From positions 4,058,001-4,122,000 of the forward strand of contig NZ_CP011008.1 in the NCBI RefSeq assembly GCF_001578185.1: 64,000 bases of DNA, read 5' to 3'. Below the pieces are notes generated by a model. It did not search any database and was not told where the DNA came from. It was given only the letters and a program-made list of their open reading frames with translations. The stretch comes from Peribacillus simplex. Lineage in GTDB: Bacteria; Bacillota; Bacilli; Bacillales; DSM-1321. Shown here piece after piece: positions 8,715-17,482 of this stretch. Each line of letters begins with the position of its first letter. Positions within the stretch are counted from its first letter, which is position 1. A program made the translations under genes and the position numbers.

Positions 8715-9156
8715 TTTAACCCTTCCTTTATCCGCTTAAATATTTTAAAATTCACTATTTTCCAAAAACAAAGCAACATTTTCGAATCTTTAGACCTGCT
8801 TTCAACCAATATGAATATACTTTTATACTCATGGCAAAAGTATTATCGGTGAATGACATAAACTTTTAGCCCATTTTTTTAATAATCGCAATCAATGATA
8901 CGATCTGAGATGAATCATTATACCCATACTGAAGTCCTGTTGGAACCGCTTTCAAAATAAACCTTCTTAACAGGGAGGGATTTAAGAACAAGGAAAGTGC
9001 ATAGTGGAAATGGAGCAATCCAAAGGATTATGGAACAGCGAAATTTATTTATTTGTACGCCAGTGCTCCTTTAACCGTGAAGATCGAACGTTGATAAAGT
9101 GGTACATATACCGCTCGCCTATTTATGAACAGCCTAACGACATTGGAGTGAACATC
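8715..9156. other. Intergenic region between the LysM protein and the IscA-like gene
   Basis: No convincing gene. A 51-codon in-frame extension of the next gene (from 9004) lies here, but it lacks a ribosome site and does not resemble the family, so it is left out. The AT-rich part at 8750-8900 probably holds the divergent promoters. Confidence 0.35.
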
Positions 9157-9447
9157 GTGATAAAACTGACAGAGAAAGCCCGGCAGGCAATTAAAGATAG
9201 ACAACATAGCTTTGGAGAGGAAACGTATTTGAGGTTTGGTATAAACAGAACTTGCTGTAACCAGATGAATTACTCTTTAAGCTTGGCAAGCTCGAAAAAG
9301 GAGCAAGAGGAAATACTTGTTTTACACGATATTAAAATTTTGATTGACCCCTCGGATTCCCATTTTACAGATCAAACGGAAATTGATTACGAAGACGATG
9401 GATTTTTAATCAGGAACCCGAATCCGTTGGTATCCCCCATCATCTAG
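9157..9447 (+). CDS. HesB/IscA-like iron-sulfur biogenesis domain protein
   Basis: A 96-aa single-domain protein of the HesB/IscA (A-type carrier) fold. It begins MIKLTEKARQAI and ends in the family-like IDYEDDGFLIRNPNP. GTG at 9157 is chosen because GGAGTG lies 6 bases upstream and the family starts here. The usual CGC C-terminal cysteine motif is absent; instead there are two adjacent cysteines (NRTCCNQ) around residue 33. Iron-sulfur binding is therefore uncertain, and it may be a divergent member like B. subtilis YqkB or YneR. A bidirectional terminator separates it from the next, convergent gene. Confidence 0.8.
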   Translation: MIKLTEKARQAIKDRQHSFGEETYLRFGINRTCCNQMNYSLSLASSKKEQEEILVLHDIKILIDPSDSHFTDQTEIDYEDDGFLIRNPNPLVSPII

Positions 9448-9456
9448 CAGAAGATG

Positions 9457-9496
9457 AAAATGAGGGGCAAGCATGATTGGCTTTCCCCTCATTTCT
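9457..9496. terminator. Bidirectional terminator between convergent genes
   Basis: GAAAATGAGGGG pairs with CCCCTCATTTC around a ~17-base loop, with A- and T-rich flanks on both sides. Confidence 0.8.
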
Positions 9497-9502
9497 ATTA
9501 AT

Positions 9503-10168
9503 CTAAGGCATATACACGGTTTTAATATGTGAAAGCTTCAAAAACACATCATCCCCACTAGCTGTCGTTAACTCAACCAAGTTGTTTTCAGCCTTTTTAA
9601 GCACACCGATTTTCATAGGGTCCTCTCCCCCATCAAATACTACAAGCTTTCCTGCATTTTTCTTTAATTGGTCCTCCAAAGAACGAAGCATTGGCACACC
9701 TGTCGGGTTGATGGGGAAACTCTCTTTATTGAGGGTGTATGGTGTGGCATGTGGATAATACGGAGTAAGGCATTTAAGGTGGTGCAGCGATACATACATC
9801 ATTTTATATACAGGCGAGTAGAACCCAAAGTAATCATTGAAAACATTTGTGATATAACCGTGTAAAGGAATATGTCCCGCAACATGGATTTCTGAAAAAA
9901 CCCCTTTTGCATTCATTAATGTTTTACGATAGGAAATGGACGCCATCTCTTCCATCATGGGGGACTCAATAGGATATTTAATCTCGCTATCAATCTCTGT
10001 ACTCAGATTGAATCTATGGACATGCAGCATTGGAAAATACAAATACCGCTGTCCATTGAACAACACTAGAATATCCGTGCTCAGATCAGTCAGAATTCCT
10101 TTGAAGGTTTTTTTTCCTGAGAGTTGAACATCAATCTGTTTACCCAGTAATGCAACAGCATCACTCAT
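9503..10168 (-). CDS. CotB-like (DUF2642-type) protein with two small beta-barrel repeats
   Basis: The 221-aa protein contains two similar Lsm-like segments. Residues ~5-55 have GKQIDVQLSGKKTFKGIL and YFPMLHVHRF. Residues ~160-221 have LVVFDGGEDPMKIGVL and FLKLSHIKTVY. This arrangement resembles the N-terminal part of spore coat protein CotB and related DUF2642 proteins, without CotB's long serine/lysine tail. There is no signal peptide. The start has an AGGAGG site. It lies 24 bp downstream of the ArsB-like gene on the same strand. A coat-associated role is a family inference; the match is by pattern only. Confidence 0.6.
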   Translation of the reverse strand: MSDAVALLGKQIDVQLSGKKTFKGILTDLSTDILVLFNGQRYLYFPMLHVHRFNLSTEIDSEIKYPIESPMMEEMASISYRKTLMNAKGVFSEIHVAGHIPLHGYITNVFNDYFGFYSPVYKMMYVSLHHLKCLTPYYPHATPYTLNKESFPINPTGVPMLRSLEDQLKKNAGKLVVFDGGEDPMKIGVLKKAENNLVELTTASGDDVFLKLSHIKTVYMP

Positions 10169-10192
10169 TACTATCTCCTCCTAGAGGTTTAT

Positions 10193-11548
10193 TCAGCTAA
10201 AAATCATTTGCACCCAATAATACAGTAATAGCAGTGTCACCACTGTTGTTATGGGTATGACTATCAGGGATACGCTTAAATAATCTTTCCACTTTATTTT
10301 CATTTTGTTCTGTTTCAGGATATGCATCCAGATAAGCGAGGCAAGAGTACCGATGGGCAATAACAATGATCCCATGTCACTACCGATTATATTAGCTAGA
10401 TAGATAGTTTTTAAGGTGATTGGATCAAGTCCCATTTCCGTTAAGGTAATCGTGCCTATCATTAATGCCGGATGATTGTTGAAGATGTTCGATAGGATCG
10501 AAACCAATCCTCCCATGACAAGGCTCGCACTCATTAACCCTTGGTTAACAATCGGTTCGCATATCTCTACCAATATGGTTGTAAGTCCTACATTGTGGAG
10601 ACCATAAATGATGACATACATGGAGAATGCGAATATCAGGATGTGCCATGGGGTCTTTTTTAAGATATCGACAGGATTTGTCCGTAAATGATACCATCTC
10701 CAGACCAGTAAAGATAAAGAACCAAGTACAGCAACCCACTCAATTGGAATGGAAAAATAAGAAGCTACAAAGAGTAAACAGCGCACCACGAACACATAGA
10801 GCAATACTTTCAACATGAACTTTGTGCGTTGCCTTTTTGTTTCAACTGTCATTTTCCCCTTTAAAGGATGGAAATTCTTAGTGAAGAAACTTTCCTCAAT
10901 GTCATAAGAAATATCCGGTAATTTCTTAGGCAATTTTTTCTTGACCACTACGAACATCAACCATGACATAAAGATCAACCCCAGAGTTGCAGGTACAAAC
11001 ATCATGGCAGTATGCATATAAAGCGTCATATGCACGATTTGCAATGCGATTAAATTAACAATATTACTCACGCCAATAGGCGCACTTGAAGCTGTTGCAA
11101 TCAATGCCCCACTCAAAAGATACGGGATGGCCTCATGTGGTTTTAATCTGAGATTTTTAAGAAGCAAGATCAAGATGGGGGTCGTAATCATGATGCTGCC
11201 GTCATTATTGAATAACAGGGTCATTAAAAAACACAATAATTGAATGTACCAATACAGGCGATACCCCGATCCTCTTGCAAGGCTGGCAAGTCTTGCAGCC
11301 GCCCAGTGAAAAAATCCAAAACTTTCCAATATGACAGCCATGACAATCGTTGCCATGATGGTGATCGATGCGCCCCCGATTTTATTGATAATATCCAAAA
11401 TATCTCTATGGGATACTATGCCAGTCAGTAAAATAATCACAGCACCGATTGAAGCTGGCCATGCTTCATTTATTCCTCCCGGCCTCCATAATATAACTAT
11501 CATTGTCATGGCGAACACAAAAATAGTCATTCCAATTTCGAAATGCAT
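10193..11548 (-). CDS. ArsB/NhaD-superfamily anion permease (YwrK-like)
   Basis: A 451-aa membrane protein with about eleven segments. Ion-transporter superfamily repeats appear twice: LLFNNDGSIMITTPILILLL near residue 112 and SNIFNNHPALMIGTI near residue 360. The half following IATASSAPIGVSNIVN matches ArsB and B. subtilis YwrK. The substrate (arsenite, other oxyanions or Na+/H+) cannot be fixed because no arsR, arsA or arsC lies nearby. A GGGGAG ribosome site sits 6 bases before the ATG. The neighbouring CotB-like gene may be cotranscribed. Confidence 0.82.
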   Translation of the reverse strand: MHFEIGMTIFVFAMTMIVILWRPGGINEAWPASIGAVIILLTGIVSHRDILDIINKIGGASITIMATIVMAVILESFGFFHWAAARLASLARGSGYRLYWYIQLLCFLMTLLFNNDGSIMITTPILILLLKNLRLKPHEAIPYLLSGALIATASSAPIGVSNIVNLIALQIVHMTLYMHTAMMFVPATLGLIFMSWLMFVVVKKKLPKKLPDISYDIEESFFTKNFHPLKGKMTVETKRQRTKFMLKVLLYVFVVRCLLFVASYFSIPIEWVAVLGSLSLLVWRWYHLRTNPVDILKKTPWHILIFAFSMYVIIYGLHNVGLTTILVEICEPIVNQGLMSASLVMGGLVSILSNIFNNHPALMIGTITLTEMGLDPITLKTIYLANIIGSDMGSLLLPIGTLASLIWMHILKQNKMKIKWKDYLSVSLIVIPITTVVTLLLLYYWVQMIFS

Positions 11549-11765
11549 GTTGTTCTCCCCTTTTTGGGCCTTGAGCCATTGGACCCTACTTGTCCGATTC
11601 CTATATACTATTCACCTTTGTAAAAAAAGCATGGATATATAACCAGTCCCTCCAAATTGTACCTTTGTACTTCTAATCATTTTGTCCACTAAAGAGAGAT
11701 GCCCTTTCCAAGAATCATGGTTAGGTGCCTACAGAATGATAGAATGGCGGTCCATCGTACCCCGC

Positions 11766-11803
11766 AAAAAAGGGAAAACCACTTTAGTGGCCTCCCTTTT
11801 TGC
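11766..11803 (-). terminator. Terminator-like hairpin
   Basis: AAAAAGGGA and CCACT pair with AGTGG and TCCCTTTTT. T-rich on both strands, it lies just downstream (minus strand) of the decayed chemoreceptor fragment. Confidence 0.6.
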
Positions 11804-11864
11804 AAAGCTTATGTTTCCGGTCTTCTCATTCTTTATCTGGAATTCCCCCAGCGTATGCTCCAAA

Positions 11865-12037
11865 TCATTTATTAGCTGTAAGCTGCTGCGTATATTGCGT
11901 CAGTTCATTGGATGAAGCGGCTTGTTCTTCCATCGATGATGCAATTTCTTCTGATGAAGCCGTCGTTTGCTGAGATACGGCGGTTATTTCCTCTATCACT
12001 TTAACGACCGTTTCTTTTTGTAGATTGATGCTTTCAA
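11865..12037 (-). pseudogene. Chemoreceptor C-terminal remnant
   Basis: About 58 residues at the end of a minus-strand frame read as a receptor tail, including TTASSEEIASSMEEQAASSNE and ending TQYTQQLTANK. Upstream of about 12037 the frame no longer resembles any receptor and no ribosome site is present. This is the last tenth of a methyl-accepting chemotaxis protein whose body has been lost. The extension of the open frame to 12110 is considered chance. Confidence 0.75.
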
Positions 12038-12127
12038 TGGATCGTGGGAGAAAAAGCAGAATGAATGAAATTAAACAGGAAATGCGTACCACTGAAAATG
12101 ATACGAACAACTAATGCATTATTTTAA

Positions 12128-12162
12128 TATAAAAGCAGACCGACTGATGATATGCCGGTCTG
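12128..12162 (-). terminator. Terminator downstream of the SRPBCC gene
   Basis: On the minus strand GCAGACCGG pairs with a CGGTCTGC arm and a TTTTAT run follows. It lies ~120 bp past the stop of the SRPBCC gene. Confidence 0.6.
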
Positions 12163-12279
12163 CTGATTGATGCTGATCATTTCCATAAAAGCAAGGCCTT
12201 CCCTTACCTTTTATTCGCCTTGGTGAATGGCTGACTTATTGCGTCTATTATAATCCTTATGTATCAGCCTGAATGCCAT

Positions 12280-12765
12280 TCATCCATCAATACGTTTGAC
12301 GGCGATCGTATATTCCTTATGCCATTTTTCCCATTCATCCATTGGAAAATCCTTATATTGACCACCCAGTAAATCACTTAACATATCTAGGCAAACATGC
12401 CAGCCTGCCAAATCTTTTGATGTATGATCATTAACTGGCCGGATGGATTCTTTCAATACTAATGAACATCCATCCTTTTCAGGGGATACCTCGAAACGAA
12501 CCCAGCCGTCACCCCATTCAAAATCTAAAACGGCAGATTCCTGAAAATCCCTTATCTTCATATCAAAGGAGTCCCCTGACCCATCATTCATATTGAACTT
12601 TATGGTCCCGTCTTTTCGAAGGTTCTTCATTTCCAGGTTGGACATCCACTTTTCCACCTGATCATTGTCAGTTAAAGCACCCCATACCTTTTCCACCGAA
12701 TGATCGAGCTGGCGATCGAATCTTGCGATGATCCCATTTCCTTCTTTTTTGATTACAGCTTGCAT
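12280..12765 (-). CDS. SRPBCC (AHSA1/ActivAtor of Hsp90-like) domain protein
   Basis: A 161-aa soluble protein of the START-like AHSA1 family, marked by FDRQLDHSVEKVWGALTDNDQVEKWM at the N-terminus, a central aromatic stretch WGDGWVRFEV and AGWHVCLDMLSDLLGG near the C-terminus. The second ATG (12765) is preferred since GGGGAGG lies 7 bases before it. Members bind small hydrophobic ligands or act on chaperones; the specific role is unknown. It is monocistronic, with a terminator downstream. Confidence 0.85.
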   Translation of the reverse strand: MQAVIKKEGNGIIARFDRQLDHSVEKVWGALTDNDQVEKWMSNLEMKNLRKDGTIKFNMNDGSGDSFDMKIRDFQESAVLDFEWGDGWVRFEVSPEKDGCSLVLKESIRPVNDHTSKDLAGWHVCLDMLSDLLGGQYKDFPMDEWEKWHKEYTIAVKRIDG

Positions 12766-12880
12766 ACACATTCCTCCCCATTCAATTCGTCCAAATGTTC
12801 CGGCCTACTAGATCTGATTTTTATGATAAAAAATGGTAGGATGGAATTCTCCTTTTGAGATACAGGAAACTTCCCTTGCA

Positions 12881-13205
12881 TCAAGGACCTATAATGTCCG
12901 TCCCTCCTTGCCACTCCTCAGCCTGCTGCATGAGTGAACGCCCTCGTCTATACTCAGTATGCGTCATTAATTTTGCCATTTCCTCCCGATTGTTCCCGTT
13001 CCGCTTTGAGCATAAATGCAACTGTACACTTCCGGCTGTCTCACCCATTTAGCGACAAATAGAATCACATCAGGATTTATGGCACTCTCCCAATAGGAAT
13101 GGACTAAAGACCGTTTCATGGGAGGAAAAAACCAATGGACAAGCCATCTTCCACCACCTGCATCAAAAGGTCCGAAAGCTCATTAAGACGGGCTCCTATT
13201 GATGT
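12881..13205 (-). pseudogene. Decayed GNAT-family N-acetyltransferase
   Basis: Three minus-strand frames join into one acetyltransferase. The first runs IGARLNELSDLLMQVVEDG, then a frameshift, then SYWESAINPDVILFVA. After another frameshift it reads AGSVQLHLCSKRNGNN followed by RRGRSLMQQAEEW. The last segment corresponds to the acetyl-CoA-binding helix. At least two frameshifts and a stop at 12881-12883 that removes the C-terminus make it non-functional. The open plus-strand frame across it is a shadow. Confidence 0.75.
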
Positions 13206-13240
13206 TAAACTGTTCGACTCTCACATAGCACTCACAGTTT

Positions 13241-13789
13241 TCACTCACTTTCAGGAGATACAGTTATATTCACCATCCCCGGGCGCTTTGATAAAGAAGT
13301 AATGTGAGCAAGATGATGGCGGCCATGCCATGCATAAATGCCAATATTTTCACCGACCGTCACCTCTCCCGAATCAGGATGGATGAATGCCCGGTTCAGG
13401 TCGTCTGCATGAAGGCGTGATAAAAGTTTGCCTAAGCGGGTGTGTACCGCTTCAATTAGTGTTAAAGAAATATCAATCGGCAAATCATAATCAGGCAGCT
13501 CTGCCCATCGCCCCTCCTCATACGGTTTAATGACCGGGCTATTTTCCGTAAGGGCCAATTTAAAGCGAATATACGCATTCATATGACTATCAGCAACATG
13601 ATGCACGACTTGGCGGACCGTCCATCCTCCAGGACGATAAGCCGTATCAAGCTGTTCATCATCCATGCTGCCTACTGCCTCCCGCAGCATTCCAGGCAAA
13701 GCCTCAATCTCCTTGATCCAGCCCCCGGCCACACCACTAGTAATTTCCCCATCAAACTGAAACCTTCCAATCGGGTATCTCAAATCCAT
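13241..13789 (-). CDS. bstA: DinB/YfiT-family putative bacillithiol S-transferase (BstA-like)
   Basis: A 182-aa protein of the DinB four-helix fold. The metal-ligand histidines are placed as in B. subtilis YfiT/Bst[14 protein letters not shown] and [12 protein letters not shown]. The N-terminus DLRYPIGRF is also typical. ATG at 13789 is chosen because AAGGGGGAGA lies just upstream; the longer frame would put the ribosome site inside the gene. BstA transfers bacillithiol to electrophiles, fitting a low-GC Gram-positive host. It is monocistronic, with no regulator nearby. Confidence 0.88.
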   Translation of the reverse strand: MDLRYPIGRFQFDGEITSGVAGGWIKEIEALPGMLREAVGSMDDEQLDTAYRPGGWTVRQVVHHVADSHMNAYIRFKLALTENSPVIKPYEEGRWAELPDYDLPIDISLTLIEAVHTRLGKLLSRLHADDLNRAFIHPDSGEVTVGENIGIYAWHGRHHLAHITSLSKRPGMVNITVSPESE

Positions 13790-14029
13790 CTCATTCTCCC
13801 CCTTTATGTCCAATGCACCTATATATAATTCTTTATCAATGCTGACATGTCCTTTATACTTGCAACCCTTAGCTAATGCAACCCCTATATTGATCTTGAT
13901 CGCTATTCTAATTAACCGCTATACGCTGGATTGAATACAAGACATCTATGCTTCCATCCACATCATATAAAAGCTCGATCTTGACGTTAACGTATCTGGT
14001 AATATATGAGGACTTGATACACAAATAAA

Positions 14030-14142
14030 TTCACGAGTATTTGACCCAATTTCACGAGTAAATCCAGTTATTTCACGAGTAAACGACCCAATTTCACGAG
14101 TAAATCCACTAAATTCACGAGTAAACGCTCTTTTCTCATGAG
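14030..14142 (+). repeat. 21-bp tandem repeat, TCACGAGTA family, locus 1 (5 copies plus a degenerate sixth)
   Basis: TTCACGAGTA occurs at 14030, 14051, 14072, 14093 and 14114, each exactly 21 bp apart; a degenerate copy (CTCATGAG) follows at 14135. The 11-bp linkers vary (for example TTTGACCCAAT and AATCCACTAAA). It lies in the ~520-bp spacer between the divergent bstA-like and GNAT genes. It contains no ORF. The same core recurs at 43.86 kb and 63.16 kb. Confidence 0.9.
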
Positions 14143-14311
14143 TTTGCTGCTCATCTTGTGTTTAAAAGCCCTCTTAGTTATAAAAAATTTGGATGTTGCC
14201 TTTTTGGTTCCTGAATTTTGAGCTGGGAACTATTCATTTTTTAGTGGGATATATCATAAGGCATAAAAAAATGGTAAATTAAGAGTATTCTAGCAATGGG
14301 GGTTTCCAAAT

Positions 14312-14749
14312 ATGAGCATTCAGAAAGCGACAATACTTGAGCTTGAATCTCTGACAGAACTTTTTGATTTATACAGAGTGTTTTATGAGCAAACATCCGA
14401 TCCTGATCGTGCAAGGGAGTTTTTAAGAGAAAGACTGACGAATGGAGAGTCTGTGGTTTTTATGGCATTTGAAGAAGGAAATCCTGTTGGTTTTGTTCAA
14501 TTATACCCTTCCTTTTCTTCTGTAAGTATGGTGCGGTCATGGGTATTGAACGATTTATATGTGAAAGAGTCCGCCCGCAAAAAAGGATTTGGCGAGGAGT
14601 TATTGAAGGGGGCCATCACTTTCGGACGGGAAACAGGCGCCAAGGGGATTTTACTCGAGACAGGTAAGGATAATGTAAATGCACAAAAGCTTTACGAGAA
14701 AATTGGTTTCGTTCGTGAATCGAATTATTTTTATCATTTCACCATTTAA
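14312..14749 (+). CDS. GNAT-family N-acetyltransferase
   Basis: A complete 145-aa acetyltransferase. The core is the strand MAFEEGNPVGFVQLYPSF, the acetyl-CoA loop VKESARKKGFGEELLKGAI (a relaxed Q/RxxGxG/A motif) and the final NAQKLYEKIGFVRESNYF. Substrate unknown. It is monocistronic with a terminator after it; upstream lies the first 21-bp repeat cluster. Confidence 0.92.
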   Translation: MSIQKATILELESLTELFDLYRVFYEQTSDPDRAREFLRERLTNGESVVFMAFEEGNPVGFVQLYPSFSSVSMVRSWVLNDLYVKESARKKGFGEELLKGAITFGRETGAKGILLETGKDNVNAQKLYEKIGFVRESNYFYHFTI

Positions 14750-14750
14750 T

Positions 14751-14793
14751 AAAAAAAGTGTAGGGAAAATTTTCTTTTCCCTACACTTTAATG
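14751..14793. terminator. Bidirectional terminator between GNAT and abrB
   Basis: AAAAGTGTAGGGAAAA pairs with TTTTCCCTACACTTT around a short loop; A and T runs on both sides serve both converging genes. Confidence 0.92.
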
Positions 14794-14813
14794 CTATTTA
14801 TCTAGAAAACTAA

Positions 14814-15098
14814 TTATTTAGCGGTTTCGAGGCTGGCTTGAATTTCTTTAATAAGAAGTTCAGCACCTTCAGCGCTAAGTATTAATTTACCGTCAGCAAG
14901 TTTCATATTGTCATCGGAAACGTCACCTGTTACTTGACAAGTCATGTTTGGTTTATATTTTTGAAGGATTATGCGCTCTTGTTCTACGTAGATCTCCAAA
15001 GCATCTTTCTCATTAATTCCTAATGTACGGCGTAATTCAATTGGAATGACTACCCGTCCTAATTCGTCAACTTTACGTACTATACCTGTAGATTTCAT
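14814..15098 (-). CDS. abrB: AbrB-family transition-state regulator
   Basis: 94 aa, the usual length. The N-terminal swapped-hairpin DNA-binding domain (residues 1-50) reads KSTGIVRKVDELGRVVIPIE and NEKDALEIYVE, essentially the AbrB/Abh pattern. The C-terminal dimerisation part is AEGAELLIKEIQ. AbrB represses stationary-phase and biofilm genes in growing cells. The ribosome site is GAGGT. A monocistronic gene with an AT-rich upstream region, as is usual for autoregulated abrB. It could be the paralogue abh. Confidence 0.93.
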   Translation of the reverse strand: MKSTGIVRKVDELGRVVIPIELRRTLGINEKDALEIYVEQERIILQKYKPNMTCQVTGDVSDDNMKLADGKLILSAEGAELLIKEIQASLETAK

Positions 15099-15629
15099 TT
15101 AATTTACCTCACTATTTTTCTTTCAAATGGGGATTCTATATATTTCGTCACCATTCGACATTATTTGCACTTCTATTAAGATACCACTCCCTACCATATT
15201 CGTCAATTCTCGTATCTTCGTATATTATCTGCCTTAATAACATTTTTACATTCAATTTTAGTAAACCCTTCATAAAGCCCGTCATGCCGCCATTTCCTGT
15301 TATTATGATGGTATATATTACTAATTTTACAGTTCAACTGCCAACGTTCCCATTTTATTTTTAACAACCACTCCTTTCATTCCATGTCGAATGATGGAGA
15401 AGGAATATCACTAGTCTAAAAGAATCCTGTTGATTTTCTTTTGCATTTGAAGGACAATTTAAATGGATAGATTTTAATATTCCGAAATTTTTTTCTTCTG
15501 CCTTTGATGCAGTGGAACGTGATACTTCTGATAAGAATGTTTTAAAGTCTTTTATAGTAAGAAGAAAGCCGAAACGATTGCCGCACTTAAAGAGTCTTGG
15601 CTAATTACTGGCTCATAAAATAGATTGAG
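15099..15629. other. AT-rich intergenic region, possible gene remnant at 15434-15604 (+)
   Basis: The 530 bp hold no complete gene. A plus-strand frame open from 15434 to TAA 15602-15604 encodes protein-like sequence (EGQFKWIDFNIPKFFSS and DTSDKNVLKSFIVRRK), but it has no start codon or ribosome site. It may be an unrecognised remnant. The rest is presumably the abrB promoter region. Confidence 0.35.
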
Positions 15630-16610
15630 GTGAGTCAATTGCGTCCGATTATATTAGGTATTTGTTCTGCTTTCTTTTTTGCATTCACGTTTGTTTTAAA
15701 TCAATCCATGGAGTTGTCTGGTGGAAGTTGGATATGGAGTGCTTCACTTCGTTATATCTTTATGGTGCCTTTTCTGCTGTGTATCGTATTAAGCAGAAAA
15801 AACCTGCGCCCCCTTTTACGGGTGATGAGAGAACGGCCGGGACCTTGGCTCCTTTGGAGTTTTGTAGGATTTGGGTTGTTCTATGCTCCTTTATGCTTTG
15901 CATCCGCCTACTCACCTGGCTGGCTAATCGCCGGCACTTGGCAAATCACGATCATTTCGGGTGCATTACTTGCGCCGCTGTTTTTTGAAAATGTCCAAAC
16001 GAAGGATGGTCTCGAAAGGCAAAGAGGGAAGGTTTCTGTGAAAGGCCTCCTCATGTCCATGATCATTCTGCTTGGAATCATCCTGATGCAACTCGAACAC
16101 ACCAGGCACATTTCAATGGCCAATCTCTGGTTGGGAGTCATCCCCATCGTCATCGCCTCGTTTGCATACCCTTTGGGAAATCGCAAAATGATGGAAGTAT
16201 CCGAAGGACGTTTGGATGCTTATCAACGTGTATTAGGAATGACGTTGGCGAGTCTGCCTTTCTGGTTTCTGCTTTCATTGTACGGTTTCTTTACAGTAGG
16301 GGCTCCGACGAAGATGCAGAGTTTTCAATCCCTTTTGGTAGCACTATTTTCTGGTGTCATTGCCACGGTCCTTTTTTTCAAAGCGACTGATTTGGTAAGT
16401 GGAAATATGCAGAAATTAGCTTCAGTTGAAGCTACTCAATCAATGGAGGTGCTTTTTGCCTTAGCTGGCGAATTACTATTCCTATCGTTACCGATACCTT
16501 CTCCGTTATCGTGGTTCGGCATCTTTATCGTTATCATAGGAATGATCCTTCATAGCTATGTGTCACATAAAAAAGAAGGTTCATCCCGGAAACGGACCGT
16601 GAGTGCTTAA
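15630..16610 (+). CDS. DMT-superfamily multidrug-efflux-like transporter
   Basis: A 326-aa membrane protein with ten predicted segments in two EamA-like halves, of the subfamily annotated as multidrug resistance efflux transporters. Distinctive are GICSAFFFAFTFVLNQSMELSGGSW at the N-terminus and FKATDLVSGNMQKLASVEATQSMEVLFAL near residue 245. Either GTG 15630 or TTG 15639 could be the start; the TGAGGTGA site fits the latter slightly better. A strong terminator follows. Substrate unknown. Confidence 0.88.
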   Translation: MSQLRPIILGICSAFFFAFTFVLNQSMELSGGSWIWSASLRYIFMVPFLLCIVLSRKNLRPLLRVMRERPGPWLLWSFVGFGLFYAPLCFASAYSPGWLIAGTWQITIISGALLAPLFFENVQTKDGLERQRGKVSVKGLLMSMIILLGIILMQLEHTRHISMANLWLGVIPIVIASFAYPLGNRKMMEVSEGRLDAYQRVLGMTLASLPFWFLLSLYGFFTVGAPTKMQSFQSLLVALFSGVIATVLFFKATDLVSGNMQKLASVEATQSMEVLFALAGELLFLSLPIPSPLSWFGIFIVIIGMILHSYVSHKKEGSSRKRTVSA

Positions 16611-16618
16611 ATAGCAAG

Positions 16619-16656
16619 TCAAAAAAGCCCCGAATAAGATTTCGGGGCTTTTTTTG
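16619..16656 (+). terminator. Terminator after the DMT transporter gene
   Basis: AAAAAAGCCCCGAA pairs with TTCGGGGCTTTTTTT around a short loop. Confidence 0.93.
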
Positions 16657-16845
16657 GAGGTTATTTATCAAAAAAACCTAATCTGTTCCGTTATTAATAC
16701 TGACTACGTTCATTTTTTCATTAAACTTTTTGGCAATTGATCCTAGTCCCGTTCCTTTCTAATTTCTTGCTGTATCTATGTATAGAACCTATCAAAATGA
16801 AAACGTACCTCCAAAGCTCTTAAACACCGGTCAGTTGTATATATT

Positions 16846-17046
16846 TTACTTCTTAAATTCTTTATACTCATCAATATAGAAAGCTACATAACCACAATTA
16901 GGACAAACAGATGCTTTAGGCTTTGCAGAAACTCTATTAAAAAGTCCTTTCTTTTGACTAATCATAATTCCATACATTCCTCCTTGAACATTTACATGGC
17001 AATCATCTATCATTTCAGTTGGGCACTGACTACAAATCTTTTTCAT
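16846..17046 (-). CDS. Small zinc-ribbon protein
   Basis: 66 aa with two cysteine pairs, CSQC (residues 5-8) and CPNC (near 48-51), forming a treble-clef or zinc-ribbon. The C-terminus GYVAFYIDEYKEF matches small Bacillus nucleic-acid-binding proteins of unknown role. The ribosome site is GGGGACTT-like and weak. It stands alone. Confidence 0.75.
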   Translation of the reverse strand: MKKICSQCPTEMIDDCHVNVQGGMYGIMISQKKGLFNRVSAKPKASVCPNCGYVAFYIDEYKEFKK

Positions 17047-17263
17047 TATTAAGTCCCCTTTTTAAATTCAAAATCCATTTTAACATAAATATCCAACAAA
17101 AATTACATAAGAATAAAGGAGAACCCAACATCAAAGTTTCTTTAACATCGGTTTTTCTTTTCACTCCAAAACATTTCCCTTTTTCCTTATCAGAAAGATG
17201 AAGGGCATTTTTTATATGTGATATCCAGGCTCCAACCGATACGGGGCAAACAAAACTTTTACC

Positions 17264-17291
17264 TTGAGTAAGTTCAAAAAGTATGTATAAT
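17264..17291 (+). promoter_or_regulatory. Sigma-A promoter of the guanidine export operon
   Basis: TTGAGT and TATAAT are separated by 16 bp, about 25 bp upstream of the riboswitch aptamer. Confidence 0.75.
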
Positions 17292-17315
17292 GAAAGGTAA
17301 TTGTATATGTCAAAG

Positions 17316-17411
17316 GTTTTCTAGGGTTCCGCAGTGGGTCTTATTGCTGGTCTGGTCCGAGAGAAAACTCACAGCATGCTGTGTCACGGAAGGATAAAAG
17401 CCTGGGAGAAA
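17316..17411 (+). ncRNA. Guanidine-I (ykkC) riboswitch aptamer
   Basis: The conserved ykkC core is readable: TCTAGGGTTCCG near 17320-17331, the internal GGTCTGGTCCGAGAG, then CACGGAAGGATAAAAGCC. The 3' strand of P1 overlaps the 5' arm of the following terminator, as expected for a switch that turns expression on when guanidinium binds. It precedes a gdmC/gdmD-type exporter pair, the commonest context of this riboswitch. The call rests on motif recognition, not a covariance-model score. Confidence 0.95.
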
Positions 17412-17445
17412 CCGTTTAACGGTTATCTCTTGGGCTTTTTTTGTT
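17397..17445 (+). terminator. Riboswitch-controlled intrinsic terminator
   Basis: AAGCCTGGGAGA pairs with TCTCTTGGGCTT with an inner ACCGTT/AACGGT stem, followed by seven or more T. The 5' arm overlaps the aptamer end. Confidence 0.92.
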
Positions 17446-17482
17446 TTTTTGGTAAAGAATAAAATCGGAGGTGCGATATTTC

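Noticed and set aside
9004..9156. N-terminal extension of the IscA-like gene
   Set aside because: The frame is open but has no ribosome site, and the family begins at MIKLTEKA; an optimal GGAGTG/GTG start lies at 9157.
12061..12114. Short plus-strand peptide MNEIKQEMRTTENDTNN
   Set aside because: Too short, no ribosome site, next to a decayed gene; probably chance.
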